Of a stretch of 64,000 nucleotides of DNA, positions 1-11,400 are shown in pieces (positions within the stretch are counted from its first letter, which is position 1; each line of letters opens with the position of its first letter). Origin of the DNA: Chalciporus piperatus (lineage: Eukaryota > Basidiomycota > Agaricomycetes > Boletales > Boletaceae); NCBI GenBank assembly GCA_038093975.1, contig JBBPTG010000002.1, forward strand, positions 1,116,001 to 1,180,000. Direction: 5' to 3'. The notes beneath the pieces are model-generated. The model was not told where the DNA came from, ran no database searches, and saw nothing but the letters and a program-made list of their open reading frames with translations. The position numbers and the translations under genes were made by a program.

Positions 1-1925
1 CCTCCAGGATGTTGGAAATCAATCCCTGTGGTATATCATCAGTGACCTCATCTCGCCGACAACATATCTCGACTCGCCGTTCGAACGTTAATACCAGCAT
101 TGCGGTCTCCAAGTGCATGCCGATTGCGCAGTTCGGTGACGATCGCGATAGGGTTGAGACCTGCGTTTTCTGCGAGGGTGGTGGGGATCACTTCTAATGC
201 GTCAGCGTATGACTGGAAACAATACGCCTCCATGCCCTTCAGCGACTGCGCGTATTGCGAGAGGAGGCGGGAAACATGAATCTCGGGAGAGCCACCACCA
301 CAGATGAGTGCTCTGAAATAAATGTTAATATGTCCCGCAAATGTCACAGTCCGCTGCAGAGACATACCGTTTCTTTACGAGGCATCGCACGACACAGAGT
401 GCATCGTGTAGACTACGCTCGCACTCCTCGACGACGAGATTGTTGGAACCCATTGCGAGAATGCTGACAGTGCGACCCCTGTTCTTAACACCAGTGATCT
501 TGACCACTTTTGCCCCGGCTTGTGACGTCTCCTCGACCAGATCGGCATATCCGAGCTTGTCCTCCGTGAACGCTTCGATGTCTGCAATTGGTTTGGCACC
601 CAGACTCTTGGAGAGGAACTCAATCTCGTCACGTTCGACATCCTTGATGGCCAGGATGTTGAGACGCTTGAGGAAGCTAAGGGAGGTGTCATCGACGGCA
701 TCCCGCAAGATGGACTTTTGGATGAGAAGGACATTGCAGTTTGCTTTTTTGATCTTTTTGCAGATGTTGAGCAGATATTGCCGGCCTTCTTTAATGACCT
801 TGTCCATTTGCCGATAGTCATTGATGACGACGGTGTTGTCCATCTGTGATTTACATCGTTAGGAAGGGTGATGGAGAAAAGGCGCGTATCCTTACATCTG
901 GTTTAGGTGCGCTAAGTTGGAATTGAATGATACCGATCTTTGCTTTCTCTATGCGAGTTGGACCGCCAGCAGCGACGATCACGTTTTGGTTCAAGACAAC
1001 GCCGTCCACAAGTTCCGTGTCCTCAATCGTGCCACCAACTTTTTTGACTATCCGGATGTCCCTAAGATCCACGCTAGATGCTTGGGGGGTCACTAGACGA
1101 GTGACAGCAGCAACAGCGATGGGAGCAAGCGTTGAGGAGTATTGAGAGACGATCTTGGCAAGGAGCGTCAGTGATCTTTCGAGCCGCACAGAACGATAAT
1201 ACTGACCTTGGAGTTTAACGAGGTGCTAGCAGCACGTAGAAGACTGGCCTTATCATTCAAGTCGACTGGGATTGATACTTCCGTCAGGTATTCCACGGCC
1301 TTGACTGATGCCTTGAGGAAAGATTCTGCGACGATCGTAGGGTGAATGCCTTTGAGGAGCATCTTCTCTGCTGCACCGAGAAGGCTTCCGGCCAAGACAA
1401 CGACTGAGGTGGTACCATCACCTGCCTCCACATCTTGGGCAGCAGACAAGTCGACGAGCTGATGGAACAGTAAGTCACTGGTTAAACGCAGAGTCGACGG
1501 ATTACCATCTTGGCCGCTGGGTGCAGAGCTTGTATACTCCGCAGGATTGTCGCGCCGTCATTCGTGATGATGACTTCTCCTTTGGAAGTTTGGATCTATG
1601 TTTTCAATCAACATCCTGTGACTGGTTGTGAAAGATCAGCAAGTCGATACCATCTTGTCCATTCCTCTTGGGCCAAGCGATGTTCGGACAGCATCACTGA
1701 TGGCTGCGTGGACGTCAGTCGTGATCATGAGCTGATATCCTCTACGAACCTTTTGCAGCAACCAAGTTTGACATGCGAAGTTCCATAGGCTTGCCCTGTA
1801 AACGCGTTTCATGATGCGGTGCATGGGGTTGCGATTACGATGTAGCTCACCTTGTCCTTGAACGCGGCATTGGAACCAGAGCGGGCTGCTGATGCAGGAG
1901 CGGCTTGAGCAGCTTTTGTAGCCAT
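1..1925 (-). CDS. CCT4: T-complex protein 1 subunit delta (CCT4), 3' end cut off by window edge
   Basis: This gene encodes the delta subunit of the eight-membered cytosolic TRiC/CCT chaperonin ring that folds actin, tubulin and other proteins using ATP. The start codon lies at 1923-1925, and exons continue leftwards to the window edge. Visible family signatures are the equatorial segment [15 protein letters not shown], the ATP-site stretch [13 protein letters not shown], and the delta-typical segments [13 protein letters not shown] and [18 protein letters not shown]. The last visible coding part contains the conserved [11 protein letters not shown]. Roughly the last 30-40 residues lie outside the window. 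The final visible intron (26-77) appears to use a GC donor. The start is 166 bp from the divergent UFD1 start, so the two share a promoter. Family and subunit identity are secure; exon edges are by eye. Confidence 0.93.
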
Positions 1926-2091
1926 TGTAGTTTAGTTGACTGAGATCGCTATCGCAGAGTCACTGCAAAGTCACTGGCAGTTCAAGCTCAAGTTGTAATC
2001 GACGCGTTTCTTGATCCACGGACTTTGCCGTAAAAGGAGCATTGCGTAGGCTCACCTCAACAACCCTCTTGTTCGCTATCCACATCCTCGC

Positions 2092-3809
2092 ATGGACTAC
2101 GTGAGTACGCCAGTGTCTAGTCGAGCCGTTTCACTAACCAGCAGCACAATCTGCGGATCAGAACGGTATCAGTGGCGGGCTGTTCGCCCAGCTTGCTCAG
2201 TACGTTACGCTCTATACCCTTTTGTGCTGCAGGTTCTTACCCGGGATCGTAATGTCGTAGAGGTTTTGGTGGCCCTATGGGTGCTCGAGTCGGTCGGGCC
2301 CCAGCAAGGGCATATGACGAGTACCTCAAGGCTTACAGTGTAGCGATGCTCCCCGGTCGCGAGAGAGAGAATGTCTCTTACGGTGGAAAGAGTGCGTGCT
2401 ACTCGATCCCATCTGTCTACTGAATGCTCAACCCAACCGCCGCGCAGTCATCATGCCGCCCTCCGCATTGGCACACCTCACCAGTTTGGACCTCGAGTCA
2501 CCATGGATGTTCCAGCTACGCAATCCATCAAATCCGGCGGCATCCACGCATGGTGGTGTCTTGGAGTTCATCGCGGAAGAGGGCGTCGTACATCTCCCGT
2601 ATTGGATGATGAAGACGCTTCGACTCGAGGAAGGCGACCCTATTCGGATCACTGGGACGGAGCTCCCCAAGGGCAAGTTTGTCAAGCTACAGGCTCAGAC
2701 CGTCCACTTCCTCGAGGTATCAGATCCCAAGGCAGTGTACGTCCAGTTCAGCCTCGCCAGCCAATTATCCAGAAGCTGATCATGCATGTGCAGGCTGGAA
2801 CAAGCTCTCCGCAACTTCTCTGCTCTCACTCAGGGAGACATTGTCGAAATTTACTATAACTCGATGGTCTTTGGCTTCCTGGTGATGGAAACCACGCCGG
2901 GAGGAGGGGGAATAAGTGTTCTTGACACTGATCTCGAAGTCGACTTCGCAGCTCCTGTTGGCTGGAAAGAACCCGAGCGCATCAAACCTGCACCGCCCGC
3001 CACAATGGCTTCGAAGCTCAATATCGATATAAACTCGTCCTCTCCAGGATCGTCCCGGCCATCGTCATCGCTCGCCGGAGGATTTGTTGCAGGCGGCGCT
3101 TCTACTGTTAGCAAGGGCGGCGACCACTGGGAAAGCTTCAAAGGCAAAGGCGAAACTCTAGCCGGCCGGAAGACCAAAGGGAAGGGTATCAGCCACCGTG
3201 GCTTGGAGGACGTCGCTGAGGGCAGTAAGATCATCCGCACAGAGTTCGTTTCCTCTCTTCGTGCATCTTGCAATTTCTTCCTGACTGTCCTTGTAGCAAG
3301 CAGAAAGTTATCACGAGTGACTTGTTAGAATCTGAGGTCAAGGTCCCAGCAGCGTTGAATCTTCCGTTTGGAAAGTTGTTCTTTGGTTTCAACGTCGTTT
3401 CGTACACACCTCCCGAACCTAAAGCTTCCATGTCTCCCGGTCCATCCAGTCCACCGGTAGGTAACTCGTTCTGGAAGTCTTCGCATTTGTTTAGCTGCTC
3501 CAATCCTAGCCCACGTTCACCGGGACCGGTAACACCCTTAGCGGCCGACCCAATACGTCATCACCGAAGGGCAAAGGGAAGGAAGCGGACACTAGTTCGC
3601 TACCCCAAGCTAGTCCGCAATCCTGGGGTGCCGGACAAACCCTTGGCTCCCGGCCACCTGTGCCGCCATATGTTCCTGCCAGCTTCCGTGGACGGTCACT
3701 TGCGTCTACTAATGCACACGGGCCAATTAAGCAGGAGCCGAAACGAAGAAGTCCAACGCCTGATTGGGGTGTGGATGACGATGATATCATCGAGATTGAC
3801 AGTGACTGA
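2092..3809 (+). CDS. UFD1: Ubiquitin fusion degradation protein 1 (Ufd1)
   Basis: Ufd1 pairs with Npl4 as the ubiquitin-binding adaptor of the AAA ATPase Cdc48/p97, which extracts ubiquitylated proteins in ER-associated degradation and chromatin turnover. The N-terminal double-psi barrel is plain: YDEYLKAYSVAM, GGKIIMPPSAL, GVLEFIAEEGVVHLPYWMM, then ALRNFSALTQGDIVEIYYN and the VDFAAPVGWKEPER end of the fold. The C-terminal half is Ser/Pro/Gly-rich and probably disordered, as in other fungi. The protein ends in DDDDIIEIDSD, which fits a SUMO-interacting motif. Introns near 2202-2260, 2391-2449 and 2742-2793 restore the family reading frame. The first exon is very short (about 13 nt if the donor is GTACGC at 2105), so the exact N-terminus is uncertain. 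It converges on the N-myristoyltransferase gene, with 91 bp between stop codons. Confidence 0.92.
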
Positions 3810-3900
3810 ACTCTATAGTGTAGAGGGTCGAGGGAATGTGTACGATAGGCTCGTTATAGATCCCATTCCTATTTCATGAAGCATGGAGGGAAATCAGCTC

Positions 3901-5954
3901 CTACAGCATTACCACACCGACACCTCTTCCAGGCTCAACATCTCCGACGGCCGTAGCACCAGCCAAAGGCGACGTCCTCCAGTTATAGAGGTAGAAATTG
4001 AGAAAACCATCTCCACCACCGAACTTGATCGCACGTTAGACCATACATGTAAAACGGACAGCTCATAAGCTTACCTTGAGATCCTCAAAGAAGCACACAT
4101 TGTCCATGAGAGTGACTCCGTTGAACACATCGAACTTTGCTAGGCCAGCGATGGTCAATGCGTCTCCCATGAGCTCCACGAGTCGTTTCTTCAGTTTCCC
4201 TTCTGCATTTGCTCCGGTTGCGAGTCCCGCGTCGCTTGCGTAGTAAAATAGGTAGCAGGCCTCGACGACATCATATTTGGGACTATCAATCACTGTCGAC
4301 GGAAGGGAGTAAAACGAGAAGAAATCGGTTATGCTCTGCGTCTTAGGATCCTATCCGCAGACACGTCAAACTGATGTCCGTGAATGAAATAAAGCGTGAC
4401 ACCACTAACCTCGACGACATACGTCCAAACCACCTGCTTGGGCCGTCTATGGTTAACTGACGGCTGACTGAGGTCTCCCCTGCCGCTCAGGAACAGATGC
4501 CGCACTTCTTCATCAGACATGAGGTGAACCATGTCAAAGCGTTTCATGTAGCCTGTGTATAGCTTTGCCACTTGAGGGATGTCTGTTTCTTCTATCTCCC
4601 GAAGACCAGGTATCACGATCTTCGTATCTAGTTTGTAGTGACGAATCATGCGTGCAAGCGTCATGTTTCGTGGGACGTATGTGAACCCGGCATCGACGAG
4701 TTTCGGTATGTTGATCAAACGATGGAAGTAGCTATATGGGTAGTGAGACTCGCGATATCTGATAAACGAAGGATTGAAACTCACCGACATGTTGTCACTG
4801 GAGTCGGGAGGAGAAGTCCGACAGTGTAGATCGCCTGAGCAATCTCGCAGAGATTCACTCGCCGCGTGACTTCCTTGATGAGCACAGGTGTCAATCGCTT
4901 TGAACGTAACTTTTTGTGCACACAAAGATAGTTGATTTCGCTCGCGAGGAACTCGCTGTCTGGTATCAAAGTCTATGTAGATATACATGTACAAAAGGAC
5001 TTACTTTTTACGCACGCGGAGTCTCATCGGGATGCCAGATATGAAGGCAACCAATTTCTTGTTGGAAGACACTCTGACACCGACGTGCCATTCTGGGTTG
5101 TAATTCGGAGGTTTGAGTGCCCTGCAGTGAGATTTAGACTTTCACCTGGGGTAATACAATCAAGACGAGTGTACCATTCAAGGAAGTCGGCGCCGTACTT
5201 GAAGCGGAAAGAAGCGTCGTTGTCCTCGACATAGTTCAGAGACAGCAAGTCGTAAACCTCTTTGATCTATAGCAACAAAGATAAGATGATGCAGTAGACT
5301 ATCCAACGCCTCATACCTGCTTTGGATCGTCGAGATCCAGAGTTGACCACTCGAAATCCTTTGGTAGAGGGTAGGGTTCTGGGCGAACATCTTCCATTGC
5401 TTTGGTGGGCTCGATGCATCCATCATCGGCGGGTAGTTGATCACCTGGAACATGCACACTGCTCAGCCATGCCCTCAGGCCAAACAGATTGGCTTACCGA
5501 GTTGAGGGACAGGTTGTGTGGCCCAGAACTTTAAACAGTATGATATACCCAAGATGACGTTACCATATATCCATGGTCATACCTTATGTTCTCCCATAGC
5601 CTGCTTTCCACGTCCCGTCTGGAGCAGCTCCATGAGCTTCAGGCGATCTAGGACGTTTCTGACAGCTTCTGCATCTGGCGAAGGTGCATTGGTACCCTGC
5701 TGAGCCTCGGCCTCGTTGACGATATGATTTACGATTGTCTGTGGTATCTCATTTCCACGTAACGTGTTCAGGATTTTAGCAGCTTTTGATTTCTTCTTCT
5801 TCTTCTTGCCCTTGGATGAGGATGCTTGTGGCGTCTCGGGAGTGTCCACGCGTCCTTGGTTTTCTACATCAGAGTCGGAGGAGTGATCGTCCTGATCGCT
5901 ATCCTGCGTCGTGTCTATGATTTCCTGTGTCGTGTGCTTGTTGGACGAAGACAT
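3901..5954 (-). CDS. NMT1: Glycylpeptide N-tetradecanoyltransferase (N-myristoyltransferase)
   Basis: The enzyme transfers myristate from myristoyl-CoA to the N-terminal glycine of cytosolic target proteins. The N-terminal region is acidic then strongly basic ([14 protein letters not shown]), as in other eukaryotic NMTs where it assists ribosome binding. The catalytic GNAT-type fold is visible through [20 protein letters not shown] and the C-terminal [19 protein letters not shown] segment. The chain ends in leucine; in this family the C-terminal carboxylate acts as the catalytic base. The start at 5952-5954 precedes [10 protein letters not shown], and several short introns interrupt the gene, the last of them between DLK and FGGGDG. 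It is head-to-head with the small membrane-anchored gene at 6047, only 92 bp away. Family identity is clear. Confidence 0.93.
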
Positions 5955-6046
5955 GGTTGCAGGAGCTGGTAAAGTTACGTTGCTGCGCGCTCGAATAATT
6001 TGTAAGTGGCGCGTTGTCTCATCCTTCAGTGACGTTGTAAACAAGA

Positions 6047-6664
6047 ATGGCGATGATCATTATTCCTACCTTGCTACTAGCTGCTATTATCGGTTTAACG
6101 ACATACGCTATCTGGACCAGAGGATGGCCACTGTGAGTGCATTGTCAATCCTGAATCTTTTTCTGTGGAATTATCCCGACTTCCCAGTGGGAGACCAAAA
6201 CCGCAAGCAGGAGATCGTGATCCCCCAATGCGAGGTGGAAAGAGCGATCCTCTTGTTCACCCGCATGCCAGACTTCTGCATGCCATTTCGTCCGCGTCAT
6301 TTCCCTACCCCTCTTCGAAATTTCCAACGATTCAAGGTCACCGGAGTTGTGCTCTACTTTGTGATTGTTCCCGATGGAATTTACTCGCTCCCTTCGCTCA
6401 GCGAAGAGAAATTTGTCACGCGGAACAGGACGCATAGTTGTTCTGGAATACCTTGTGGACTCGATGAAACTTGATGAAGTATGGTGTGCCCACAACCTAG
6501 ATCCTGCGAGTCCCGCTTGGCAGGCGGTCTTGGACCTGGCAAAGCGCAAAAAGGCGAGGCTAGGAAAGCATCCGAAGTACGACGGAAATATTACTGCTGT
6601 GATCGAGAACCAGTCACAATTAGAAGCGGCGCTCAGTATACCGGGGAGGGACTATCCGAGATGA
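6047..6664 (+). CDS. Small membrane-anchored protein of unknown function (165 aa, three exons)
   Basis: I do not recognise this family. Joining exons 6047-6132, 6188-6336 and 6402-6664 with canonical GT-AG introns (55 and 65 nt) gives an uninterrupted 165-residue protein. Residues about 4-24 form one hydrophobic helix (IIIPTLLLAAIIGLTTYAIW), followed by a basic, proline-rich linker. The C-terminal part looks like a folded domain (GRIVVLEYLVDSMKLDEVWC, then AWQAVLDLAKRKKARLGKHP). The topology would be a short N-terminus, a signal anchor and a soluble domain on the other side. The close divergent promoter with the essential NMT gene and the clean intron phases argue that it is real. The start could be either of two nearby in-frame ATGs (6047 or 6053). 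Function is unknown. Confidence 0.55.
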
Positions 6665-6871
6665 GTCTGAGTTCTGTCGCTTACCGCTTGAAGATGGTGT
6701 AAGAGGAAGCTGACAGACACGTAGGGCAAACCCAAGCATTTGAGTGAATGGACTATCAAGGATCATGGACACCGCTGATACATGTAGACGACAACTTGTT
6801 ACCGACAACTATGATTCATGCTATGATGGCGGTCATCAACAGCAACGGGAAATGCGAGATCTGCAGGTATA
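6665..6871. other. Convergent intergenic gap between the unknown small protein and OGG1
   Basis: The 207 bp between the two stop codons would hold both 3' untranslated ends. Plus-strand reading shows short open stretches that could extend the upstream gene through extra splicing, for example a KPKHLSEWTIKDHG segment. I found no donor in the right phase, so I left them out. Confidence 0.4.
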
Positions 6872-8329
6872 TCAGGAAGGGGTAACCCGCCGTCTTTTCT
6901 TGACTCTTTCAGCGAGGCTGGTATCTTCATCGATGGGATCGGAAGCATCGCGATTGGAGGGGTCTATGATTACCGGAAGCTCGTCCGTGACAGGTAATAC
7001 AACCTTCCTTGCTCGCTTACTGCTTGAAGGTCGGCTGGCAGGTGTTGCTAACGGGGTGGAGAACGGGGTGCCCTCTATCGAAATGGAAGGAGATGCTGGC
7101 ATTCCATAGGACGAGAAAACCTTTAGATCAGCAGTGAAGAGGACCTGTTCTCATAATAAGCGAGACAAAGCGAGACAATTGGAACAAAAACTGCGCACAG
7201 AATGAGCCCAGCCAGCGTAGTCCCCCCAAATATCAGCCAGTTTACTATTGATCTCGTCATAAAGTTTTGGAGTCATGGAAACTTTGTTCTTTGAATTCCC
7301 CTGGGTACGGAGTCCGTAATGTTTCGTTGCGATTTGATACACATGGGTATCCACTGGCACGACCTCGTTCTATATCAGAATCAGTGAGTCTATCTAAGAA
7401 CCATATAGTCAGGACTACCTTGTCCAAGCTCATGAGGAGAATGCAGTCAGCAACTTTGCGACCGACGCCGACAAATCGAAGTAATTCTTCTCTTGCCTTT
7501 GAAGTATCCAGATCCCTGAGGGTCATGAGCCACCTTTCTGGAGCTTCGAGCACACAGTCTAGGTGTGAATCCACCGCATCAGGACCGTGTTCGTCGAGAA
7601 GCAGCTTAGCCGTTCGTTGAATGTAATCCGCACGGTAACCAAAACCAAGCGAACGCAGCTTTGCTGCAACATCCGGAGCCACAAGGGCGCTTGGCGGCGG
7701 AAAGGGATGATATGTTACAGATTCCTCCGCACCATCCAAAACAAGGCCAGGAGGTTCGAGGGACAGGAGAGGCGGAGAGTAGTTTTTGCAAAGTGCATGG
7801 ACCATCTTTGTTATCCGTGCGATATTATTGTTTGACGAGCAAATGAATCTGCGAGCAGCGATCGTGTCGAATCTCGAGAAAGGTGCTTGCTAGTCACTCA
7901 CGAGACGAGGTTCTCCCAAGGGTCCTGTCGCAGCATTCGAATTCCAGCGAAACGGGATCGGACGTTGCGGAAGACGGGATCTCGTTCACTCCACTCGTCG
8001 TATAGCTTGACGAGGTCCACGTCAAGCTGGAAGTAGTCTTTAAGCCAAGCTAATGTTTCCGCCTCTCGGGTGGCTGCAAGCGCGTCTTCTACATGTCCGC
8101 CGGGGAAAACAGAGCGATAGAAGAGAGTTTCATGAGACTGCCGCAGACATACGACGCGATCTCGCAAACAAAATCGGTATTCGTACGCAGGATCGCATTC
8201 CGGAGAAGTTATCAAAGGATAAAATGACCAGCGGAATGACTGCCCGCACTTGAGGACCGCGGCTAACGAAAGCTGGACCAGTGGCAGAGGAAGGGACCGA
8301 AATCCTGCTGGTATTGAAACGACAGTCAT
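6872..8329 (-). CDS. OGG1: 8-oxoguanine DNA glycosylase (Ogg1)
   Basis: Ogg1 removes 8-oxoguanine opposite cytosine and nicks the abasic site in base-excision repair, in nucleus and mitochondria. The N-terminal OGG domain shows the family signature GQSFRW (CGQSFRWSFYPL) and a cystatin-like fold region. The helix-hairpin-helix plus catalytic region reads FVGVGRKVADCILLMSLDK followed, across an intron, by VVPVDTHVYQIATKHYG. The lysine of RKVADC is the Schiff-base nucleophile, and the aspartate of PVDTH is the conserved acidic partner. The family-typical GWAHSVLFTADL segment follows after another intron. A disordered tail ends in a basic cluster, KKRRRV, which may be a nuclear localisation signal. 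The start at 8329 is 140 bp from the divergent Nup133 start. The family assignment is secure. Confidence 0.93.
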
Positions 8330-8468
8330 AGGTTTGTCCGCACGCGTTGATGAAGTGAAAGGTAAAAGTAAAGGAGGGTCCTTGCTAGTATTTTCGCGTG
8401 TTTATGCAAGATCGGTCCAAGCTGGTACTAGTACTTGGTCTACACATCAACCAACTCTACAACACCCC

Positions 8469-11400
8469 ATGGCGACGTTCGGATCCCCACCACCTCGAAG
8501 GACGCACAGACATGCAACCCCGAGGCCGTCGTCCGGAACGTCACCTCGACCGCGCCGACTCGTTGGTGCAAACCGCGTCGTGATCGCGGCTACCCCTGCC
8601 ACCTCAATAGCTGACTCCGGTATGGATGTTGATGAGGCACCGGCACATGGCGCGTATCCCCATGCAGAGAGGGTACCAGGTCAGAAAGACAACATATTCG
8701 CAAAAATGGAGGAGCTGGAAGTTGAGTTGTACGGCGGATTACCGGTGGAGGTCAGACAAGTCCTTCGGTCCACAGGTGCGTTTCCCCACTAGCTGAATCA
8801 CAATCCGGTTCACCGTTATTGGCACAGATTTCCTGGCAGAGTCGTACACAGGATACGTGGATATCACCTCGGGGTACACTCTGGTCGCGTCGGCGAAGAC
8901 GTGCTTTGTCTGGTCACATTCCACACTCAAACCAACCTCTCCCAGCCCAACATGCTATATCCTTCCATGTCCTCCACCATCTCCCAGTCATCCCAGTGCC
9001 ACACCTCTCGCGCCCTATTATGCAATCGTTCCTTCTCGCTCGCGCTCCATTGAGCCAGGTCTCATTCTGGTTTCCCCCACCGGTATAGCGCGCTTCTGGC
9101 CCTCAATCTCCTCAGGCCTTTCAGGAGGCGGCACGTTCGAAACAGTACACATCCCGCTTGAACCTTCAGAGGACGAGTATGTCTCGTGTCTTGCTAGGAC
9201 TGATCTTGGGAGTGTTGCTGGCGGGGCCTATGGCTTCCTGGCTGCCACTTCGACAGGGAGGATATTCCGGTTAGGGATTACTTCTCAAGGCGGGAAACAC
9301 GCTCTCACCATTAGGCCATTCGCTCCTCCTCCTCCATCTTCCTCACTGTCTCTTGGTCGTTTCCTGGGCTGGTCAGCTCCGTCTCCCGCAGCGCGACCAG
9401 AGCCAGGCAATGCTGTGGCGTTGGTATCTTCCGGGAACGATATGTTTGCTTTGGTCGATACCAGGGTACAAAAATGGACCCTTGGAACTGAGGAGCTCAA
9501 AGGCGAGGCAGATGTGGCGGAGGTCGTACGGGAGGCCATTCGGGGTGGCGTAGGCGTAGAAGATCTCGAGGGTGTTGATCTGGCTATTGAAAGGTAATGC
9601 GGTTTGAGAAAGCTCACCAGATTCTCACTGATCAAATGGTTAAAAGTGCAAACACGCTTGTGCTCTTGGTCTCTTATGCTTCTGTTGGATCAGAGGAGGA
9701 CCCTGGCGCAATGGTTGTCGACCAGTTCAGTTTTGGACCTCGCAGGGTGTACGCCATTCTTCGCCTGGTGGCGCACGAGGATTCGTGGGGCGTCGACGGT
9801 GTGACGGCGGTGCCCTATGTTGCTGTGAGTGTGCCTTTGGTCTCAGATTTCAGACCAAGTCTTACCACCCTTTACCGTGTTCCTGCTGCGTCCATTGACC
9901 TCGAACTGCAATCTTGGCAACGCAACCTTCATACCATTAGAATGCCGCTTCTCCACCTGCGCATCCCCGGTTGAGCCTCCTTTCTGGTGGATCAGTCGTT
10001 GCAGTCCTCTTTGGTGAAGTTGTGATCTTCTGTGCTCGAGGTATGTGCTTCTTGTATGTTCGCCGTGTACATACTTCATCATTCATTCGCTCCAGATACT
10101 CCCTACCACGATCGTCTTGTTCTCAAATCCGGGAATGATCGCTTCTTTGGCCTTTCTGCACTTCCGCCTGTCATTTCTCTTGACCACACAGATCCTGACG
10201 CCAGCGTGGATGCTAATGGTGGTGACGCACGAGACGAAGCACATGCGTTGATGATCACAAGAGACTCGATGTTAAAAGTGTCGGTGGACGTGGAGAAAGT
10301 GAAAGATTTCAAGGCCGAGTGAGTATTGATTGAACACCGTGGCTTGTTTTGACAGACTTGTATCCTGATTGATCATGAAACAGGTCTCTCCCCAACCTTC
10401 TCAGAGCTACCCTGAAGCAAGCCATTTTGTACTCTCCTATTCCGGGTAATCCCTTGCAGTTCATCCTCCCGCCTTCACCGGTGCTTGATGGGGAAGCACT
10501 CATGCGTGCTGCGGAAGGAATCAGTGCTGCTGTCGTGGCGAGTGGTAAGCGTCAGTTTCGTCTACTGTCACATCTTGGCTCGCTAGGTTGCTTTGTACTG
10601 ATTGGTGGGCGCAAACCTTCAGATCCTGAGATTGTGCGACCGAACCACGACCTGACAAGTCAACTCACGGCCAGAAAGGAGAGATTGAGTTGGCTTATCA
10701 AGTTCATCAATGAAAATGGCGCCTTAGGAAAGGTACGAGTAACTTCATCTGGCATCTTGGACACCCTGGTATCGAAGAGTCCACACTCCTGGGGTGGGGA
10801 TGACCAGAAGTCCATCATCAAGCACTTGTCTCACTCTCATGATCCCCAGATGTCTCAAAGAAGTCGCCAACGCCTCGTGGCTGATGCTGAAAAACTATAT
10901 GCTTCCCAACAGCTTTGGGTCAGACTGAATGAGCATTTCGAGTGAGTACCTCGAGCGATTCCATTCTTCCGATCTGAGACGGACACCTCGCAGTTCCGGC
11001 GCAACCCATTCCCTCGTAACGGACACCATCCATGCCTTTACCACTGCCTACGCCTCGTCCCTCGGAGTAACCGAACAAGCCCCTACACAAGACGTTGTGC
11101 GAGATTTCTTCAAATATCGCGTTTCTGATGTAGGAAAACTGTTGGTATTCATGGTTGACTACTTGGGCCAGCTAGGAGCAAAAGGATTCGGGGGAGTTGT
11201 GGCACTGAAAGAACTCGGCGGTGCTGTTGTGGTCAGTCCTTCCTATATCTTTCTGATGCCTGACTGACTCGCTGCTTGTTTTTAGACAACACTTCAAGCT
11301 GCTCTTTCCTATCGCGCATATAACTTGGGCGTGTACGGTGTCGAGCTCCCAATGATCAAGCCATGGACAAGCAGACCGGTTGTCATTGATGCAGTGCTCA

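Noticed and set aside
6165..6437. A HAEQDAI-like string suggesting a cytidine or tRNA deaminase
   Set aside because: HAEQDA is followed directly by a stop in its frame; the string arises only by joining two frames. With the intron 6337-6401 removed, that segment is not coding.
6700..6993. Further exons (KPKHLSEWTIKDHG, TTMIHAMMAVINSNGKCEIC, AGIFIDGIGSIAIGG) extending the unknown small gene over the OGG1 3' end
   Set aside because: I found no donor in the needed phase, and the segment is antisense to OGG1 coding sequence, which can create protein-like frames.
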